From the NCBI GenBank assembly GCA_030838265.1, contig JAUTXA010000200.1, forward strand, positions 1 to 22,363: a DNA stretch of 22,363 bases, read 5' to 3'. This DNA is from Actinomycetota bacterium (lineage in GTDB: Bacteria > Actinomycetota > Acidimicrobiia > Acidimicrobiales > BP-101). Within the stretch, counting starts at the first letter, position 1, and each line of letters starts with the position of its first letter. The notes under the pieces are model-generated. The model had not been told where the DNA came from and searched no databases. It saw only the letters and a program-made list of their open reading frames with translations. The position numbers and the translations under genes are program-made. This document shows, piece by piece, positions 6,976 through 16,582 of the stretch.

Positions 6976-8673
6976 ATGCACGATCTGGTGATCCGGGACG
7001 CGGTGATCGTCGACGGGACGGGTGCGCCCAAGACGGCCGGCGATGTCGCCATCGACGACACCCGGATCTCCGAGGTCGGCGAGGTCACCGGCAAAGGCAG
7101 GCGAGAGATCGACGCCGACGGCCTGATCCTCGCTCCGGGGTGGGTCGACATCCACACCCACTACGACGGGCAGGCCACCTGGGACCCCGACGTCACCCCG
7201 TCGAGCTGGCACGGGGTCACCACGGTGGTCATGGGCAATTGCGGGGTGGGCTTCGCTCCCGTGCGGCCCGACGGCCAGGAGTTCCTCATCGAGCTCATGG
7301 AGGGTGTCGAGGACATCCCCGGGACGGCCCTGGCCGAGGGCATCGACTGGACGTGGGAGAGCTTCGATCAGTATCTCGACGCCCTCGACGCCACCCGGCG
7401 TGTCCTCGACGTCGCCGCCCAGGTGCCTCATGCCGCGGTGCGCGCCTACGTGATGGGGGAGCGGGCCCATGAGGACGCCACCCCCGACGAGGTGGCGGCC
7501 ATGGCCGTCATCGTCGAGAAGGCCATCAGCGCGGGGGCGGCCGGCTTCACGACGTCGAGAACCATCCTCCACCGCTCACGGCACGGGCTCGTGCCCGGGA
7601 CGACCGCTCCCCTCGACGAGCTGCTGGCCATGGCCGACGCCCTGGCCGGCGCCGGGCACGGGGTGTTCCAGCTGGTCTCAGACCAGGCCGGCTCCGACGA
7701 AGAGCAGGTCTGGCTCACCGAGATCGCCAAGCGCACCGGCGGGGTCGTGACCTACTCGCTGGCCCAGACGCCCTTCGCCCCCGAGGCCTACAAGTCGGCC
7801 CTGGCCAACGCCCAAGCGCTGCAGCGCGCCGGCCTGCAGATCATTCCCCAGGTGTCGTGCCGACCGACCGGCATGCTCTTCGGCCTGCAGTCGTCGCTCC
7901 ACCCCTTCATCACCCATCCCACCTATCGAGCCCTGTCTCAACTGCCCCTCGCCGAGCGGGTGCGGCAGCTGAGCACCGCCGAGGTCAGACAGCGTCTGCT
8001 CACCGAGGAGGCCGAGACCGGAAGCGCGGTCGCCCGCGTCCTCATGTCGCGCTGGGACCAGATCTTCCCCCTGGGCGACCCGCCGGACTACGAGCCCGCC
8101 CCGGAGACGAGTGTGGCCGCCACCGCGGGACGCGAGGGTCGCCGGCCCGAGGAGGTCGTCCTCGACTGGCTGCTCGAGCGGGAGGGCGAAGCACTGCTGT
8201 TCGCGCCGCTGGCCAGCTACGCCGACGGGGACCACGAGGCCCTGCGCGTGATGATGACCGATCCCGGGACCGTCCTCGGCCTCTCGGACGGCGGCGCCCA
8301 CTGCGGCCTGATCTGCGACGTGAGCATGCCGACCAGCCTCCTCACCCACTGGGTGCGAGATCGACAGCGCGGGCCGCGGCTCCCGATCGAGCAGGCCGTC
8401 AAGCTGCAGACATCTCAGACAGCCACCGCCTACGGCTTCGACGACCGGGGGACGGTGGCTGTCGGCAAGCGGGCCGACCTCAACCTCATCGACCTCGACG
8501 GTATGGTCCTGCACGCCCCCGAGATGGTGTTCGACCTTCCAGCCGGCGGGCGCCGGCTCGTGCAGCGGGTCGACGGCTACAAGGCCACGGTCGTGGCCGG
8601 CGAGATCACGATGGAGGAAGGAGAGCCCACAGGGGCTCGGCCCGGTCGCCTGGTGCGGTTCGGACAGATCTGA
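6976..8673 (+). CDS. N-acyl-D-amino-acid deacylase-like amidohydrolase
   Basis: A 565-residue metal-dependent hydrolase of the D-aminoacylase branch. It opens with the beta-sandwich segment of the amidohydrolase superfamily (LVIRDAVIVDGTGAP) and then LAPGWVDIHTHYDGQATWDP with metal ligands His60 and His62. GNCGVGFAP (Cys89) matches the metal-bridging cysteine of D-aminoacylases. SDGGAHCGLICD near residue 440 supplies the expected catalytic Asp. Where many D-aminoacylases have metal-binding histidines in the middle strands, this protein reads GVFQLVSD, so activity on N-acyl-D-amino acids is unproven. GAGGGGA lies 5 nt before the ATG. The importer operon starts 55 nt downstream on the same strand, so a shared role in amino-acid or peptide scavenging is possible. 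Confidence 0.88.
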   Translation: MHDLVIRDAVIVDGTGAPKTAGDVAIDDTRISEVGEVTGKGRREIDADGLILAPGWVDIHTHYDGQATWDPDVTPSSWHGVTTVVMGNCGVGFAPVRPDGQEFLIELMEGVEDIPGTALAEGIDWTWESFDQYLDALDATRRVLDVAAQVPHAAVRAYVMGERAHEDATPDEVAAMAVIVEKAISAGAAGFTTSRTILHRSRHGLVPGTTAPLDELLAMADALAGAGHGVFQLVSDQAGSDEEQVWLTEIAKRTGGVVTYSLAQTPFAPEAYKSALANAQALQRAGLQIIPQVSCRPTGMLFGLQSSLHPFITHPTYRALSQLPLAERVRQLSTAEVRQRLLTEEAETGSAVARVLMSRWDQIFPLGDPPDYEPAPETSVAATAGREGRRPEEVVLDWLLEREGEALLFAPLASYADGDHEALRVMMTDPGTVLGLSDGGAHCGLICDVSMPTSLLTHWVRDRQRGPRLPIEQAVKLQTSQTATAYGFDDRGTVAVGKRADLNLIDLDGMVLHAPEMVFDLPAGGRRLVQRVDGYKATVVAGEITMEEGEPTGARPGRLVRFGQI

Positions 8674-8717
8674 CGTTGCAGGTGCCCATAGGCAGCAGGT
8701 CGAAGTAGGAACGGACG

Positions 8718-8723
8718 AGGAGG
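8718..8723 (+). promoter_or_regulatory. Ribosome-binding site supporting a TTG start at 8729
   Basis: AGGAGG with a 5-nt spacer to TTG 8729. The alternative ATG at 8753 has no comparable site and would remove the basic residues before the hydrophobic segment. Confidence 0.7.
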
Positions 8724-8728
8724 CGACG

Positions 8729-10198
8729 TTGGGGACGCTGGGAAGGTGGCGGATGCACCTGGCCGCCGCGGTCGTCCTGCTGCTCGTCATCGCCCTGGCC
8801 GCCGTCGGGGGTGACTCACGCTCGCCCACCGCCCTCAATGTGGCCGCCACCAAGGGCGCCCAAGCCGGCGACCAGGCGACATCCTCGGGCATCCCCGGGG
8901 CGAACCTCCAGGCCGGCGGGGGCGTGGCCGGCGTCAGTGGTGGGGGACCGGGAGGGGTCGGGGTCGGACCGGGCGGCAGCCGCCTCGTCGGCCAGCACGT
9001 GACCTACGACATCGGCGCCAGCGACACCGAGGTTCGCATGGGTGGCTCGACCTTCACCTCGGGTCCGGCCGCCACCTACGGGGAGCAGATCGCGGTCGGC
9101 TTCGCGGCGGGCGTCAACTACATCAACGACCACGGCGGCATCAACGGACGTCGCCTGTCGGTGAAGATCTACGACGACGGAGCCGACCCGGCCAAGCAGC
9201 TGGCCAACATCAAACGGCTGGTTGAGGTCGACCACGTCTTCGCTCTGGCCATGGCCTACGCGCCGATCGCAGGCGACTACGTGAGCAAGGTGGGCATCCC
9301 GCTCTTCCTCGAGGGCCAGTTCAACGAGGACTTCACCAACCCCTGGTACTACAGCATCGGCGGACCGCAGATGACGTCGGGCATGGCGCTCGCCTGGTAC
9401 GGGGCCAAGAAGCTAGGGGTGAAGTCGGTCTCGATCTTCTATCTGGACGCGGGGGCCAACAACTACTCGCGCTCGTTCGCCGACAAGATGGCCAGCTACT
9501 GGCGGGCCTACGGCGTGACGGTGAAGGCCGAGATCCCCTTCACCCCCGACCAGACCTCATGCTCGGCCGGCATCAAGGAGGCCAGTGGCGACAAGGTCGA
9601 CTTCATCGACTTCGAGATCGACGCCGGCCATGTCATCCAGTGCGCGGTCGAAGGCCAGGTCCAGGGCTACAAGCCTCCCTTGAAGTGGGGCGGGTACCTC
9701 ATCGGGGTCCCTGTCATCCACGAGGCGCTGGGCGACTGGTCCATCGGCATGTACGCCTTCGACGCCTTCGGTGACGAGTACTTGAGCTCCGACTACATCA
9801 GCGAGGTGAAGCACGTCTCGTCGAAGACCGACACCTACTCGTCGGTCACCATGGGCTTCTTCGCATCGGCTCTGCTGGCCGGCGACGGCATGCGCAAGCT
9901 CGGCACCCAGTTCACGCGCGCCCACCTGCGGGAGGTGCTCGACACCTTCACCGACTGGCGACCGTCATTGAGCGCGAGCGACAACCAGCCCAAGTGGACG
10001 TGGTCGCCCCAATGTCACGTCGCCATCCACGGTGGCTATCTGATCCAGATCCACAAGCTCGCCGACGGGTCGCTCAAGTGGGAGCAGATCACGCCGCAAG
10101 GCAACGGCGCCCCGCTGCCCCCCGGCGTTGCCGCCCCGCCCGAGTTCGGGGGCTGCAAGGGCATGTTCGTCCCCGGCGACACGGCGCAACCCTTCTGA
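8729..10198 (+). CDS. LIV-type ABC transporter substrate-binding protein
   Basis: Extracytoplasmic binding protein of the branched-chain amino acid/amide (periplasmic-binding-protein type I, Peripla_BP_6) class, 489 residues. The N-terminus has a basic segment and a hydrophobic stretch (MHLAAAVVLLLVIALAAVGG) without a lipobox cysteine, so it is either Sec-cleaved or stays anchored; most Gram-positive homologues are lipoproteins. A Gly-rich linker (around GVSGGGPGGVGVGPGG) follows, then the ligand-binding fold from about residue 100, with the typical AGVNYINDHGGINGRRL and DDGADPAKQLANIKRLVE. The TTG start is chosen for its AGGAGG. It is the first gene of the importer operon, and its stop overlaps the next ATG (TGATG). 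Ligand unknown. Confidence 0.92.
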   Translation: MGTLGRWRMHLAAAVVLLLVIALAAVGGDSRSPTALNVAATKGAQAGDQATSSGIPGANLQAGGGVAGVSGGGPGGVGVGPGGSRLVGQHVTYDIGASDTEVRMGGSTFTSGPAATYGEQIAVGFAAGVNYINDHGGINGRRLSVKIYDDGADPAKQLANIKRLVEVDHVFALAMAYAPIAGDYVSKVGIPLFLEGQFNEDFTNPWYYSIGGPQMTSGMALAWYGAKKLGVKSVSIFYLDAGANNYSRSFADKMASYWRAYGVTVKAEIPFTPDQTSCSAGIKEASGDKVDFIDFEIDAGHVIQCAVEGQVQGYKPPLKWGGYLIGVPVIHEALGDWSIGMYAFDAFGDEYLSSDYISEVKHVSSKTDTYSSVTMGFFASALLAGDGMRKLGTQFTRAHLREVLDTFTDWRPSLSASDNQPKWTWSPQCHVAIHGGYLIQIHKLADGSLKWEQITPQGNGAPLPPGVAAPPEFGGCKGMFVPGDTAQPF

Positions 10199-11337
10199 TG
10201 GCCCGCACCCCGACTGCAAAGGCGGCCAAGGCCCCGAAGGTCCCGGCCGGCCGCCCTCTCCACCAGCATCTGTCGCGCAACGCCATCGGTGGATCGGCTG
10301 TTGTCGTTGTCGTCACCCTGCTGGCCGCAGCCCTGGCGACGGGCCGGGCCAATGCTCACGTGCTCACCGCCACCGCCCTGGCCTTGATCGTGGCCGGCGC
10401 GGCGGCGACCGGCGTGCTCGTCGGCTGGGCCAACGGTCTCTACAACGGGGCGGCTGACATCCTCAAGGGCGAGGCCGTCCTCGACTGCCGGCCCGGCTGT
10501 CACGCCGAGCCCGACAGCGACCCCTGGACCCCGGGAGTCATGTGGCGCTCGACGGCGACCTGGGCGCTGCTCGTCGGCGTGTGGGCCGCCTCGGGCGCGG
10601 CACTGGTCGCGGTAGCCCTCAACGGCAAGCGGGCCCGACTGATCGTGGTCTTCGTGGCCCTGGCCGGTCTGGCCGGTCTGGCGGCCATCGTGGTCGATGC
10701 GATCGCCCGGCACCGTGGTGCCCACGCCACTCGCGTGCTTCTGGCCACGAGGCCTGATCCCATCGGCGTCCGGCGACGGGGCTGGCTCCAGATCGCCGTA
10801 CCTCTCGGCCTGGGCCAGCTGCTGGTCAACGCCGGGATGGCGTGGGTCCTGTTCCACGACTACGCCACCCATCCTGCTTTCGGCGCGACGGGACGGGTGC
10901 TCACCCGATCGGTGGCGCTGGCCGATGTCATCGTGCTGGTCACGCTGGTCGCCGCCATCTTTGGATCGGTGAGCGCGGCGTGGGGTGCGACCGATGCCGC
11001 CCTCGGTCGGGTCCGGCTCGACGATGCCGTGGCCCAGGAGTCCTCGGCCAAGTCGCCCATCGGGGTCCAGGGACTCGTGTACTTGGGCCTCCTGGGGCTG
11101 GCTCTGGGCAAGGTGGCGGGCTGGCTCCTGCCCTCGTCTCCGAGCCTGCTCGAGGTGGCCGTGGCCCGAGGGCTGCTGGCCGGCGCCCTCGCTTTCCTCG
11201 CGGCCGGCGCCGGTTACGCGCGCGGCGCGGTCAACGGCCACGCCGCCCTTCCCCCCGTGACCGACGCGACCGACGCCACTGACGGGGCCGAGGCCGAGCT
11301 GGCGGTCGCCTCGGCCGGGCCCGGGGAGTCGCCATGA
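10198..11337 (+). CDS. Unknown polytopic membrane protein in the LIV importer operon
   Basis: A 379-residue protein with about eight hydrophobic helices (residues roughly 27-47, 54-80, 117-140, 146-168, 195-222, 236-262, 285-307 and 312-338). The N-terminus is Ala/Lys-rich and cytoplasmic-looking, and the C-terminus is acidic (TDATDATDGAEAELAV). The loop between helices 2 and 3 carries DCRPGCH, a close cysteine pair plus histidine that could form a disulfide or bind metal. It shows no LivH/LivM signature and no known transporter motif. The ATG overlaps the stop of the binding-protein gene by one base, and its own stop overlaps the next start (ATGA). Translational coupling on both sides implies a role with the importer. 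I do not recognise the family. Confidence 0.85.
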   Translation: MARTPTAKAAKAPKVPAGRPLHQHLSRNAIGGSAVVVVVTLLAAALATGRANAHVLTATALALIVAGAAATGVLVGWANGLYNGAADILKGEAVLDCRPGCHAEPDSDPWTPGVMWRSTATWALLVGVWAASGAALVAVALNGKRARLIVVFVALAGLAGLAAIVVDAIARHRGAHATRVLLATRPDPIGVRRRGWLQIAVPLGLGQLLVNAGMAWVLFHDYATHPAFGATGRVLTRSVALADVIVLVTLVAAIFGSVSAAWGATDAALGRVRLDDAVAQESSAKSPIGVQGLVYLGLLGLALGKVAGWLLPSSPSLLEVAVARGLLAGALAFLAAGAGYARGAVNGHAALPPVTDATDATDGAEAELAVASAGPGESP

Positions 11338-12818
11338 CCCGCACTCGGCGCTCCAGCGCCCTCATCGTCAGCGCCGCCGCCACCCTGGCTGCTCTCGCCG
11401 TCCCCGCCACTCTGGGCATGGGGGGTGCCAACGCGGCCGACTCCGGCACCGGCCCGCAGGGCGTGGTGTCGGGCCAGGTCGACTCCTTCGCCCTGCGCGT
11501 CGAGTACGACATCCCCCTTCCCGTTGGCAGCGGAACGGTCGCCCACGTCGGGGGCGAGATCCGGCGGTCGCTCGCCGGCGAGAACGCCAAGGGCGTGGCC
11601 GGGGCGCCGACCGAGATGGATGCCGTGGTGAGCGGCAAGTACATCGACCCGCAGGGAACGGGGAAGCCGCAGCGCCGTCTGCCCCAGAGCGAGTGCTTCT
11701 ATCCCGGCTCGCTGCTCGACACCCACTTCTACTTCCCGACCGAGACCCAGGGCGACACCCAGACGGCGCCCTCGACCGGGTATGCCACCTCGCAGTGCGC
11801 GGCAGGACCTCTCGTCGAGCTCCACGGTCGGGGCCACGGCAGCGACACGCCCGGCGGACCGACGAGCGGCCTGGCCCCCATCGTGACCACCGGCACCGTG
11901 GCGTCCGACGCCTTGGCCCGGCCGGACAAGGGCGTGCTCGAGGCCAACACCGCGTCGCGCGCCTCGGGGGTCTCCATCCTGGGCGGCGTGCTCACCATCG
12001 GCTCCGTGGTGGCGTCGGGCCGGTCATCGACCGACGGCCGACCGGGCGGGGCGGCCAGCCGGGCCGACGTGGCCATCTCCGACATCAACGCCGGCGGGGT
12101 GGCGTTTGGCCTCACGAGCGCGACGGTCAACGGCAAGGAGCAGGTGCAGCTGACGGCAGGCGGCCAGACCGTGGCCGTCGACTCGTCTGCGGCCAAGTCC
12201 GTCATCGACGCGGCCAACGCCGCCATCGAGCCCAACGGCTGCCGGGTCACGCCGCTCACGTCGCCCGACACCTACCCGCAGGGCTACCTGTTCTCCCGAC
12301 CGCAGCCCGACATCGGCGTCAAGGCCGACGGCACGTCGGCGTCGTCGTACCGAGGCGGCCTGCTCATCATCTGTGATCCGCCGAAGCAGGTGACCAACAA
12401 CTTCGGCGGCTTCAGTCCCCAGCGAGCCCAGATCCTGGTCGGCTTCGCCTACACCAGCACGACCGCTCGAGCCGAGGTGGGGGGCTTCACGTTCGGCGAC
12501 GCGGGCAGCGTCATCGTCGGGACCGGCGGGAGCCCCCTCTTGGGCACGCTCGGCGGTTTGTCGAGCCCGGTGGACGGCCTTCCGGCCATCGGTTCGTCGC
12601 CGGTCGCGGCCGCCACCCCGTCCACCCCCTCGGGACCGACCCCCGCCGCTCGACCCCGGCCGGTCGCGGCCATCGGTCCGATCCATCTCAGCTCCGGGGT
12701 GCGATGGCTCCTGGGTCTTCTCGGTCTGGTGGGATGGGCCGCTCTGACCAACCTCGGCGCTCGTCGCTTCCTGCTGGCGACCGTGCCGTGCAACACCTTC
12801 CGGCCCGAGGACCTGTGA
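11334..12818 (+). CDS. Unknown exported protein with C-terminal membrane anchor, in the LIV importer operon
   Basis: A 494-residue protein. Residues 1-34 are a signal peptide (RRSSALIVSAAATLAALAVP, then NAADSG). The large extracellular part is Gly/Ser/Thr/Val-rich, probably beta structure, with four spaced cysteines (121, 155, 303, 347) that could form two disulfides. A Pro/Ala-rich linker (around PSTPSGPTPAARPRP) leads to a transmembrane helix at about 455-475 (WLLGLLGLVGWAAL) and a short tail. This is a type I membrane topology: a surface domain on a stalk. It is translationally coupled to both neighbours (ATGA before, GTGA after). It resembles no standard ABC component. It could be a receptor partner, a docking protein for the binding protein, or a cell-wall sensor. 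Confidence 0.83.
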   Translation: MTRTRRSSALIVSAAATLAALAVPATLGMGGANAADSGTGPQGVVSGQVDSFALRVEYDIPLPVGSGTVAHVGGEIRRSLAGENAKGVAGAPTEMDAVVSGKYIDPQGTGKPQRRLPQSECFYPGSLLDTHFYFPTETQGDTQTAPSTGYATSQCAAGPLVELHGRGHGSDTPGGPTSGLAPIVTTGTVASDALARPDKGVLEANTASRASGVSILGGVLTIGSVVASGRSSTDGRPGGAASRADVAISDINAGGVAFGLTSATVNGKEQVQLTAGGQTVAVDSSAAKSVIDAANAAIEPNGCRVTPLTSPDTYPQGYLFSRPQPDIGVKADGTSASSYRGGLLIICDPPKQVTNNFGGFSPQRAQILVGFAYTSTTARAEVGGFTFGDAGSVIVGTGGSPLLGTLGGLSSPVDGLPAIGSSPVAAATPSTPSGPTPAARPRPVAAIGPIHLSSGVRWLLGLLGLVGWAALTNLGARRFLLATVPCNTFRPEDL

Positions 12819-14989
12819 TCCACACCACGTTCTCGATCCTGTCCGGCGGCTTGGTGGCCGGCGCCGTCTACGCCCTGCTGGCCATGGGCCTGGTGCTGAT
12901 CTACAAGGCGACCCGCATCCCCAACTTCGCCTACGGCGGCATGGCGTCGTTCTTGGCCTTCTTCCACTACAACCTGGTGACCGGCCGGCGGGTGAGCCTC
13001 AACCTCGACCTTCTCTACCTCCACATCCACGGCGGGGTCACCGTCCACCTCTCGTTCTGGGCCGCCTTGCCCGTGACCTTGGCGGCGGCCGCCCTGCTGG
13101 GCTGGTTCATCGAGCGGCTCATCATCCGCCCCTTCGCCAAGGCGTCGATGGTGACGCTGATCATCGTCACGCTCGGTCTCAACCTGCTGCTCACGGCAGT
13201 GGCCGAACAGGTCTTCGGCACCAAGGACCTGGTCGTCAGCAACGCCCACGCCATCTTCTCCCGGTCGCCGGTGCTCTCGCTCGGCGGTGTGAACTTCACC
13301 TACGAGCGCCTGGGCGTGGTGGCCATCGTGGTGGTGCTCTCGGCTGGCGTGTGGGCCTTCTTCCGTTTCACCGCCACCGGCCTGGCCATCCGGGCCGTGG
13401 CCACCGACCGCGACGTGGCCTCGCTGCTCGGCGTCTCGGTCCGCCAGCTTTCGGTGGTCTCGTGGGTGACGGGTTCGATGGTGGCGGCGGTGGCCGGCGT
13501 GGCCCTGGCCTCGATCGTGATCTCCTCGAACCCGGGCTTGCTGTTCGTCCTCTCGATCAAGGGCTTCGCGGCGGCGATCGTCGGCGGCATGGTCAGCTTC
13601 CCCATCGCCGTGGCGGCCGGGTTCGGCATCGGCATCGGCGAAGAGCTGGTGCGCCAGACGATCGTGCAGCACGACACCAAGCTGTATACCGGAGCGCCCG
13701 AGGTGCTCACCCTCGGCGCCGTCATCGTCGTGCTGGCCCTCCGGCCCCGCTGGATCTTCAAGGGGATCCGCGACGACGAGGACACTGGCATCACCGGCCG
13801 CGGAGGAGGCAGCGAGCTCTTCCTGGTGCGGTGGATCGATCCGGTCGAGGCCTACCGCCTGCTGCGGGCCGCCATCCCGACGACGTCGCCCGGGCTGCGG
13901 CGCACCACGCGGGGAATCCGGATCGGCGTCGTCGCGGGCCTCGCCCTCTTTGCCGTCACGTTCCCGTTCCTGCCCCTGCCCGCCTTCTGGACGCTCCCCG
14001 CCAACCTGACCCTGATCTACCTGTTGGTGGTGCTGAGCTTCGTGGTGCTGGTCGGCTGGCTGGGCCAGATCAGCGTGGCCCAAGGCGCCTTCCTGGCCGT
14101 CGGTGGCGCCGGGGTGGCGGTGTGCGCCAACACCCTGCACCTGCCGTTCCCGCTGCCGATCCTGGGCGGCGTCCTGCTCTCGATCCCCGTCTCGATCCTC
14201 ATCGGCCTGCCCGCCCTGCGGCTCCGCGGCCTTCACCTCGTGGTGGCCACGCTGGCCTTCGGGCTAGCCGCCGAGCGAGCCCTGCTACCCCGCTTCTCCG
14301 AGGGTGGTGTCCGCGTCGTGCTGCCCACCTACATGCGCTCGGACCGGGCCCTCTACTACTTCTTCCTGGCCGTCACCGTGGTCGCCTTCGTCCTGGCCGG
14401 GCGGATGAAGGCCACTCGCGTCGGCCGGTCGTTCTTCGCCATCCGCGACTCCGAGACGGTCGCCTCCGCCTACGGCATCCGGCCCGTCCGGGTGAAGCTC
14501 ACCGGCTTCGTCGTGTCGGGCGCCATCGCCTCGTTGGCCGGCTCGATGCTGACGTATCAGCTCGGTGCCCTCAACGCCGGCTACGGCTCGGTGGCGTTCT
14601 CGATCGAGTGGCTGGCCTACTCGGTGGTGGCCGGCATCACCTCGATCGCCGGGCCCATCATCGGCGCCCTCTTCTTCGGCCTCTACCCCGAGCTGGCCAA
14701 GTCGACGGTGTCGGCCAGCAACATCTCCCACATCCAGGAGATCTTTGCCGCCGTCCTCTTGATCGTGATCATGGCTGTCAACCCAGAGGGGTTGGCGTCG
14801 ATGAGCCGCTTCGTCCGCTCGCGTGCGTCGGCCCACGAGGACGACGACGGTGCGTCCGACGCCGAGGATCTGGCCGCCATCGAGGCGGCGGCCACGGCCG
14901 AGCGCCACCTCGAGGAGCTACCTCTCGAAGCCGACGCCGACGGTGACATCGACGCCGAAGAAGCCGCCCTCTCGGGAGCCCCTTCATGA
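12815..14989 (+). CDS. Fused LivH-LivM branched-chain-amino-acid-type ABC permease
   Basis: A single 724-residue polypeptide carries both permease halves of a LIV importer. Residues 1 to about 307 are LivH-like (GGLVAGAVYALLAMGLVLIY, then IPNFAYGGMASF, and GFAAAIVGGMVSFPIAVAAG). After a roughly 50-residue cytoplasmic linker, residues about 362-660 are LivM-like (VGWLGQISVAQGAFLAVGGA, LPALRLRGLHLVVATLAFGL and a GRSFFAIRDSETVASAYGI coupling-loop region). The last 60 residues form an acidic, Ala-rich cytoplasmic tail (around EDDDGASDAEDLAAIEAAAT). The GTG start overlaps the previous stop (GTGA), and the stop overlaps the LivG start (ATGA). An upstream CTG-region extension is unlikely because it lies inside the preceding gene. 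Confidence 0.95.
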   Translation: MIHTTFSILSGGLVAGAVYALLAMGLVLIYKATRIPNFAYGGMASFLAFFHYNLVTGRRVSLNLDLLYLHIHGGVTVHLSFWAALPVTLAAAALLGWFIERLIIRPFAKASMVTLIIVTLGLNLLLTAVAEQVFGTKDLVVSNAHAIFSRSPVLSLGGVNFTYERLGVVAIVVVLSAGVWAFFRFTATGLAIRAVATDRDVASLLGVSVRQLSVVSWVTGSMVAAVAGVALASIVISSNPGLLFVLSIKGFAAAIVGGMVSFPIAVAAGFGIGIGEELVRQTIVQHDTKLYTGAPEVLTLGAVIVVLALRPRWIFKGIRDDEDTGITGRGGGSELFLVRWIDPVEAYRLLRAAIPTTSPGLRRTTRGIRIGVVAGLALFAVTFPFLPLPAFWTLPANLTLIYLLVVLSFVVLVGWLGQISVAQGAFLAVGGAGVAVCANTLHLPFPLPILGGVLLSIPVSILIGLPALRLRGLHLVVATLAFGLAAERALLPRFSEGGVRVVLPTYMRSDRALYYFFLAVTVVAFVLAGRMKATRVGRSFFAIRDSETVASAYGIRPVRVKLTGFVVSGAIASLAGSMLTYQLGALNAGYGSVAFSIEWLAYSVVAGITSIAGPIIGALFFGLYPELAKSTVSASNISHIQEIFAAVLLIVIMAVNPEGLASMSRFVRSRASAHEDDDGASDAEDLAAIEAAATAERHLEELPLEADADGDIDAEEAALSGAPS

Positions 14990-15779
14990 CCGGCAGGCCC
15001 ATCATCAGCATCGCGGGCGTGCGGTTGAGCTTCGGTGGCGTGGCCGCCCTAGACGGCGTCGACCTCGAGGTCCCCGAGGGCCAGATCGTTGGGATCATCG
15101 GTCCCAATGGGGCGGGCAAGACCACGCTCTTCGACTGCATCTCCGGGTTCCGGCGACCCGACTCGGGCTCGATCACCCTGCACGGCTCGCCCCAGGGCGA
15201 CGTCGAGCTGACGAGCCGCGCTCCGTACGAGCGCACCGCGCTCGGGATCGGCAGGACCTTTCAGAACGCCCGCCTCTTCAAGTCGATGCCCATCCGCGAC
15301 ATCCTGCGCGCCGTGCAGCACGACCGCATGAAGCGCTCGGGTTTCTTCCGGTCCGTCCTCGGCCTCGGTGGTTCGGTCCTCGACGAGCAGGAGGTGACCG
15401 ACCGAGCCGATGAGGTGCTCGAGCTGGTGGGTCTGTCCGCCCACGGCGACAAGCCGGCCATGGAGCTCTCGACCGGCATGCTCCGCCTCTGCGAGCTGGC
15501 GGCCGTGGTGGCGGTGCGCCCTCGGCTCCTCCTCCTCGACGAGCCCTCGTCGGGCATCGCCCAGAAGGAGACCGAGGCGCTCGGACCTCTGCTCCGGCGA
15601 TTGGCCGAGTACCTCAACGCCACCCTGCTGATGATCGAGCACGACATGCCGCTGATCATGGGGATCTCCGACACCATGATCGCCATGGCCGGCGGTCGCG
15701 TGATCACCGTCGGCCCGCCGGCCGAGGTCCGCGAGCACCCCGAGGTCCTCACCTCGTACCTCGGGGCCAAGGCGACGGC

Positions 15780-15783
<4 letters not shown>
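14986..15783 (+). CDS. livG: LIV ABC importer ATPase, LivG type
   Basis: A 265-residue nucleotide-binding subunit. Walker A is GPNGAGKTT (residues about 39-47), the Q-loop region is GIGRTFQNARLFKSM, Walker B is RLLLLDEPSSG, and the H-loop is MIEHDMPLIMGI. The ABC signature is noncanonical: LSTGMLRLCELA in place of LSGGQ. An LSTG-type signature with PSSGIAQKE after Walker B is, to my knowledge, a recurring actinobacterial LivG variant rather than decay, because all other catalytic motifs are intact. The LivG-typical insertion between the Q-loop and signature is present (SGFFRSVLGLGGSVLDEQE). Coupled by ATGA overlaps to the permease and to LivF. Confidence 0.95.
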
Positions 15784-16529
<746 letters not shown>

Positions 16530-16582
16530 GCCCCGCCCGGCGGAAGCCGTCATCGACCCGGGCCACGGCCATCGGAGCCGGC

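Noticed and set aside
7678..8892. 404-codon minus-strand open frame opposite the amidohydrolase
   Set aside because: Antisense shadow lacking any recognisable motif; the amidohydrolase on the other strand has intact family motifs.
12449..14236. 595-codon minus-strand open frame opposite the permease gene
   Set aside because: The product is an Asp/Glu/His/Gln/Arg/Gly-rich low-complexity sequence typical of the antisense of GC-rich membrane protein genes; the plus strand encodes a clear LivH-LivM protein.
13351..14946. 531-codon plus-strand open frame inside the permease gene
   Set aside because: Arg/Pro/Gly/His-rich shadow frame with no domain.
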